From positions 3,002,001 through 3,066,000 of the forward strand of contig JAYKKI010000014.1 of assembly GCA_039881145.1 (NCBI GenBank): a stretch of DNA of 64,000 bases, written 5' to 3'. A model generated the notes under the pieces. The model had not been told where the DNA came from. It made no database searches and saw only the letters and a list, made by a program, of their open reading frames with translations. Position 1 is the stretch's first letter, and every line of letters starts with the position of its first letter. Positions 61,270-64,000 of the stretch are shown in pieces. The stretch is from Druceiella hillmani (Eukaryota; Arthropoda; Insecta; Lepidoptera; Hepialidae). Position numbers and translations under genes: made by a program.

Positions 61270-62345
61270 CGCGACAGATACATAATTACCGAGAGAAATA
61301 CAAGGCGGTAACGACTACTCGCTATAATGTATCCCCAGCGATAACTAACATGTCTCACAAGTCAGCTATGCGAGAAGGCAACGTGCGGCATTGTAAAGAA
61401 ACTTTCGAAAACTACATTCGCGTATTGTTTCCACTAATTACTTACAACGAACGATTATTAAGTAAATATACATATATCACGGTACAAATATGTGTATTCC
61501 ACGTGTTACGGAGATATGAACTTGAACTTGGTGTTTTAACTGCGGGAGGGGGGGTCAGACGACGGCGGGCGCCGGTCAGCCAGCTGTTCGCTCGCCGCTA
61601 CGCCGTAGCTCGTAGGCCGTAGTAACACTCACTATGAGCTGATAATTTTTAATTATTACTTTACGATATCTACTCTATCCAGCAAACCGGATATCGTTTT
61701 ACTTTCGCTACGCTAAATCTATAAAAGCTGTATTTTAATATATATAAAACTATGAATCTCCTCGCTACGATACTTCTTACTTTTGTATAAATATTTACAT
61801 GCGAATTAATATTACATTTGATATTTTTTAAACACCAAAACTTCGAACGCCGCAGCGTCGCAATTAAAAAAAGAAAATCGGAAAGTTAAGTATAACTTTA
61901 TATATTTTTCTTATTATTTTATTTACATTCGGACGCACTCACACATAAAACGTAGATCGATTCACGCGGCCAAAGTAAGTTCCAAACTTAGTGAGAATAC
62001 GAAAACAAACGGCGTCCGCGTCAAAGTCGAATAACTATTTTTTATACGATATTACGTTTGTTTTTTTTTTATAATTCATCACAAACAAAACGGAAAACGA
62101 CATCGAGACACGGCGACAACAGATATAAGCCACTTGATTTCCTTTTTTTACAATAGAGTGTTTGACGATTTGTTAACCACTTGTAGTTATTACTGATCGG
62201 ATGTTGGTTTGTTGGTCATGATGCGCGGCGGGCGCGCGGCTCGTGTTGGCAGCGCGGCGGCCCGAGTCGCACTGAGCCCCCGCCCCGCCGCCGCTCGCGC
62301 CGCCGCCTTCCGTTCGCGCTCTCCGACTCAACATTCTATGCGGAG
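61270..62345. promoter_or_regulatory. CpG-rich promoter-like region
   Basis: GC-rich clusters at 61545-61620 and 62220-62330 contain CCCCGCCCCGCCGCCGC-type sequence, unlike anything else in the window. A possible + strand donor, CCAAA/GTAAGTTCC, lies at 61974. Together with the - strand exon candidate at 61124 this suggests a transcription start region, perhaps bidirectional. A 123-codon + ORF (61251-61622) and a 77-codon - ORF (62173-62406) run through it but have composition-driven sequences. Confidence 0.35.
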
Positions 62346-62515
62346 ATTTCTGATGGATTCCATAGTGAATGAACAAGGTGTAAGGTGATATCAGTGACCA
62401 TTCCATGGCACTATAAACTATGTAACATAATCTTCATGAACATTTCTAATAAACTCCGTAGTGAATGGGCAAGGTGTAATAATACATAATAATGGTCATT
62501 CTATGGCATTTTAGT
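62330..62515. repeat. About 110-bp imperfect direct repeat
   Basis: GTGAATG(A/G)(A/G)CAAGGTGTAA and CATTC(C/T)ATGGCA recur in order, near 62364/62398 and 62462/62498. Confidence 0.75.
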
Positions 62516-62519
62516 ATGT

Positions 62520-63590
62520 AACGTAATATTTACATTTGCAACCCATCTATAAGCGAGTGTTTTTTATTTCCTCGTATATTAGGTTGTTGCCAAAACTCTG
62601 ATAGATAGAAAAGAGAATAAGGTGTTTGAAGATTGTCGTATTTTAAATAACGAAAGCAATCAATCAGGTACTTACACATTTGTTAGATTCCAGCTTTATA
62701 CATACCCCCTTTGTATTTAGACGATGATTATAGAAAACTAAACAATGCAAATACACTCAACATTTTGCTAGCTTTTCTTTTGTGAAACAACATTTCAACA
62801 GAATGCTACAGATATCCGAATTTTAGTTGTAAAGTTTTAATTTTTTGGTGATTAATAATGGACTCAATAAAGATAAAATCGTTTTGAAGGATACAATAAA
62901 TGAAATACTTTACATAATATTCATTTAATAATTCCAAAATAATAATGGAAATATCTATTCATTTATAATGAATGACACCAATTAGAAATGCAAAAAATTC
63001 TTATATTTTTGATGTTATATAACCCAAAAATTGGAACCACTAAAAGACGAGTTAGAAAGTTATTCGCATTCACACATATTATTACTTTGAAGAAATAGTT
63101 AAAAAAGGCATTTTTTGATATATGGATAAAAAATTCAGATTGCAAAAACACATAACTCAATGATAAATCCCCTGAAATAAAAAAAAATTCATTTTCCTTT
63201 ATAAATACGAAGTCCGTTAACCATTATTACATTTTCGATTGATGAGTTTATTTTGCTGAGAAATAACAATTAAGTGTTGATTGATTCTACACAAACAAGT
63301 TGTATCCGCACTAAGAAACCACTTTAATTGAATAAAAGTGGAAAATACTTTCAACATATTTTAAGTGACTGTCTCATACTTTCTTAATAAAAGGAAAAAA
63401 GAAAATATTTTCCTCATTATATTAAATTTTATTTTAGTTTATAATTCACATTTATTAACAAAAGTGTAACATAAATATTTATAACCATATAGATACAATA
63501 AAACTTCATTTAAACCATATTCGACATAATTACTTTTCTTGTACATTATTTCACAAGTCAAGTGTACATTATTTCAAAAGACATACAATA
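62520..63590. other. AT-rich non-coding DNA
   Basis: Nothing recognised. Confidence 0.4.
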
Positions 63591-63848
63591 TACCTTGAAA
63601 TCACCTTGGTGTATCACCGAGTTCAGAGCCGCGCTGCCGGATGCTGTCCCTTTACATGACCCTTTATCTGAAGTCGTTCCTAGGTATTTTGACACCCCGG
63701 TAATCCCACTCCAGAAAATACTGAAAGTCTAAGTTTCAGTATATAGAGGCAGAACCACGAGATTATTACTTATTCTATATTTAGGTATATATTCATAGTA
63801 GTTTCCAAAATGTACCACTTAAAAAAGCTCGGTCATTGACATATAGAC

Positions 63849-63989
63849 AACATACAAAGGTCAATTCGGGAAGAGATAGAAACTTGCAATTTGGGACTTA
63901 ATAGAGTTTTGGGAGGAAGACCTCAACTTAGGTGGCTCGACTGCCTGGAAAATCCTAAGTTTAACGAAATGTATGTCTCTGGCCAATAA
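63849..63989 (+). pseudogene. Possible non-LTR retrotransposon C-terminal fragment
   Basis: An open frame reads NIQRSIREEIE, then LGGRPQLRWLDCLENPKF and a stop near 63987. GRP.LRWLD is a common C-terminal pattern in RTE/CR1-type reverse-transcriptase proteins (family knowledge). The fragment is short and no reverse transcriptase motif is seen upstream, so it is a remnant at best. Assignment is tentative. Confidence 0.4.
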
Positions 63990-64000
63990 CAGGAGTTCTT

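Noticed and set aside
61251..61622. 123-codon + ORF
   Set aside because: It crosses a CpG-rich promoter-like region, has no domain and ends in arginine-rich translation of GC-rich DNA. No supporting splice or start signal.

Overview
This is eukaryotic, animal-type DNA, most likely from an insect genome. It is strongly AT-rich and full of (AT)n tracts, minisatellites, dispersed duplications and retroelement debris, and it has no long open reading frame. Insect origin is inference, from overall composition, the Penelope-like retroelement (PLE) content and canonical GTAAGT splice-donor sites. No complete protein-coding gene can be supported. Almost every short ORF is a chance ORF in AT-rich sequence or runs through a repeat.

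The main content is one family of mobile elements, seen at 12 places between 12.7 and 57.4 kb. The unit is about 156 nt. It carries a motif that folds as a small type I hammerhead ribozyme: core CTGAAGA, stem II GTTGT/ACAAC, GAA, stem III ACC-TA-GGT, cleavage site GTC, and stem I CCAC/GTGG. Most copies are two units head to head (palindromic), with one long and one short arm, and most have 10-14 nt target-site duplications. The key copy is 31050-32772. It has the same inverted arms and a perfect 12-nt target duplication, and its core encodes broken pieces of a Penelope-like element: a GIY-YIG endonuclease segment on + and the C-terminal tail on -. This ties the short ribozyme-bearing palindromes to PLE retrotransposition and suggests they are non-autonomous, retrozyme-like derivatives.

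Layout. 1-12.7 kb: unremarkable AT-rich DNA, a CpG-rich block near 3.7-4.0 kb, tandem repeats at 5.0-5.7, 6.45-6.98 and 7.8-8.9 kb. 12.7-27 kb: six ribozyme elements, a four-copy tandem repeat of perfect hairpins at 16.3 kb, a 26-bp minisatellite at 24.6 kb, and CpG-rich blocks at 17.3, 21.0 and 27.3 kb. 27-43 kb: the PLE composite, a 130-bp satellite at 33.2 kb, and further ribozyme elements, one nested in a 245-bp tandem repeat at 42.4 kb. 43-60 kb: dispersed duplication pairs and several long hairpins. 61.1-62.4 kb: a CpG-rich promoter-like region with a possible first exon on the - strand.

Three CpG-rich blocks (about 21.0, 48.0 and 61.2 kb) each end, on the - strand, at a canonical GTAAGT. 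They could be alternative 5' exons of one large - strand gene whose introns span the window. This is inference. The other CpG-rich blocks look like conserved non-coding or regulatory DNA, but that needs cross-species alignment. Coordinates of repeat edges are approximate unless a target duplication defines them.
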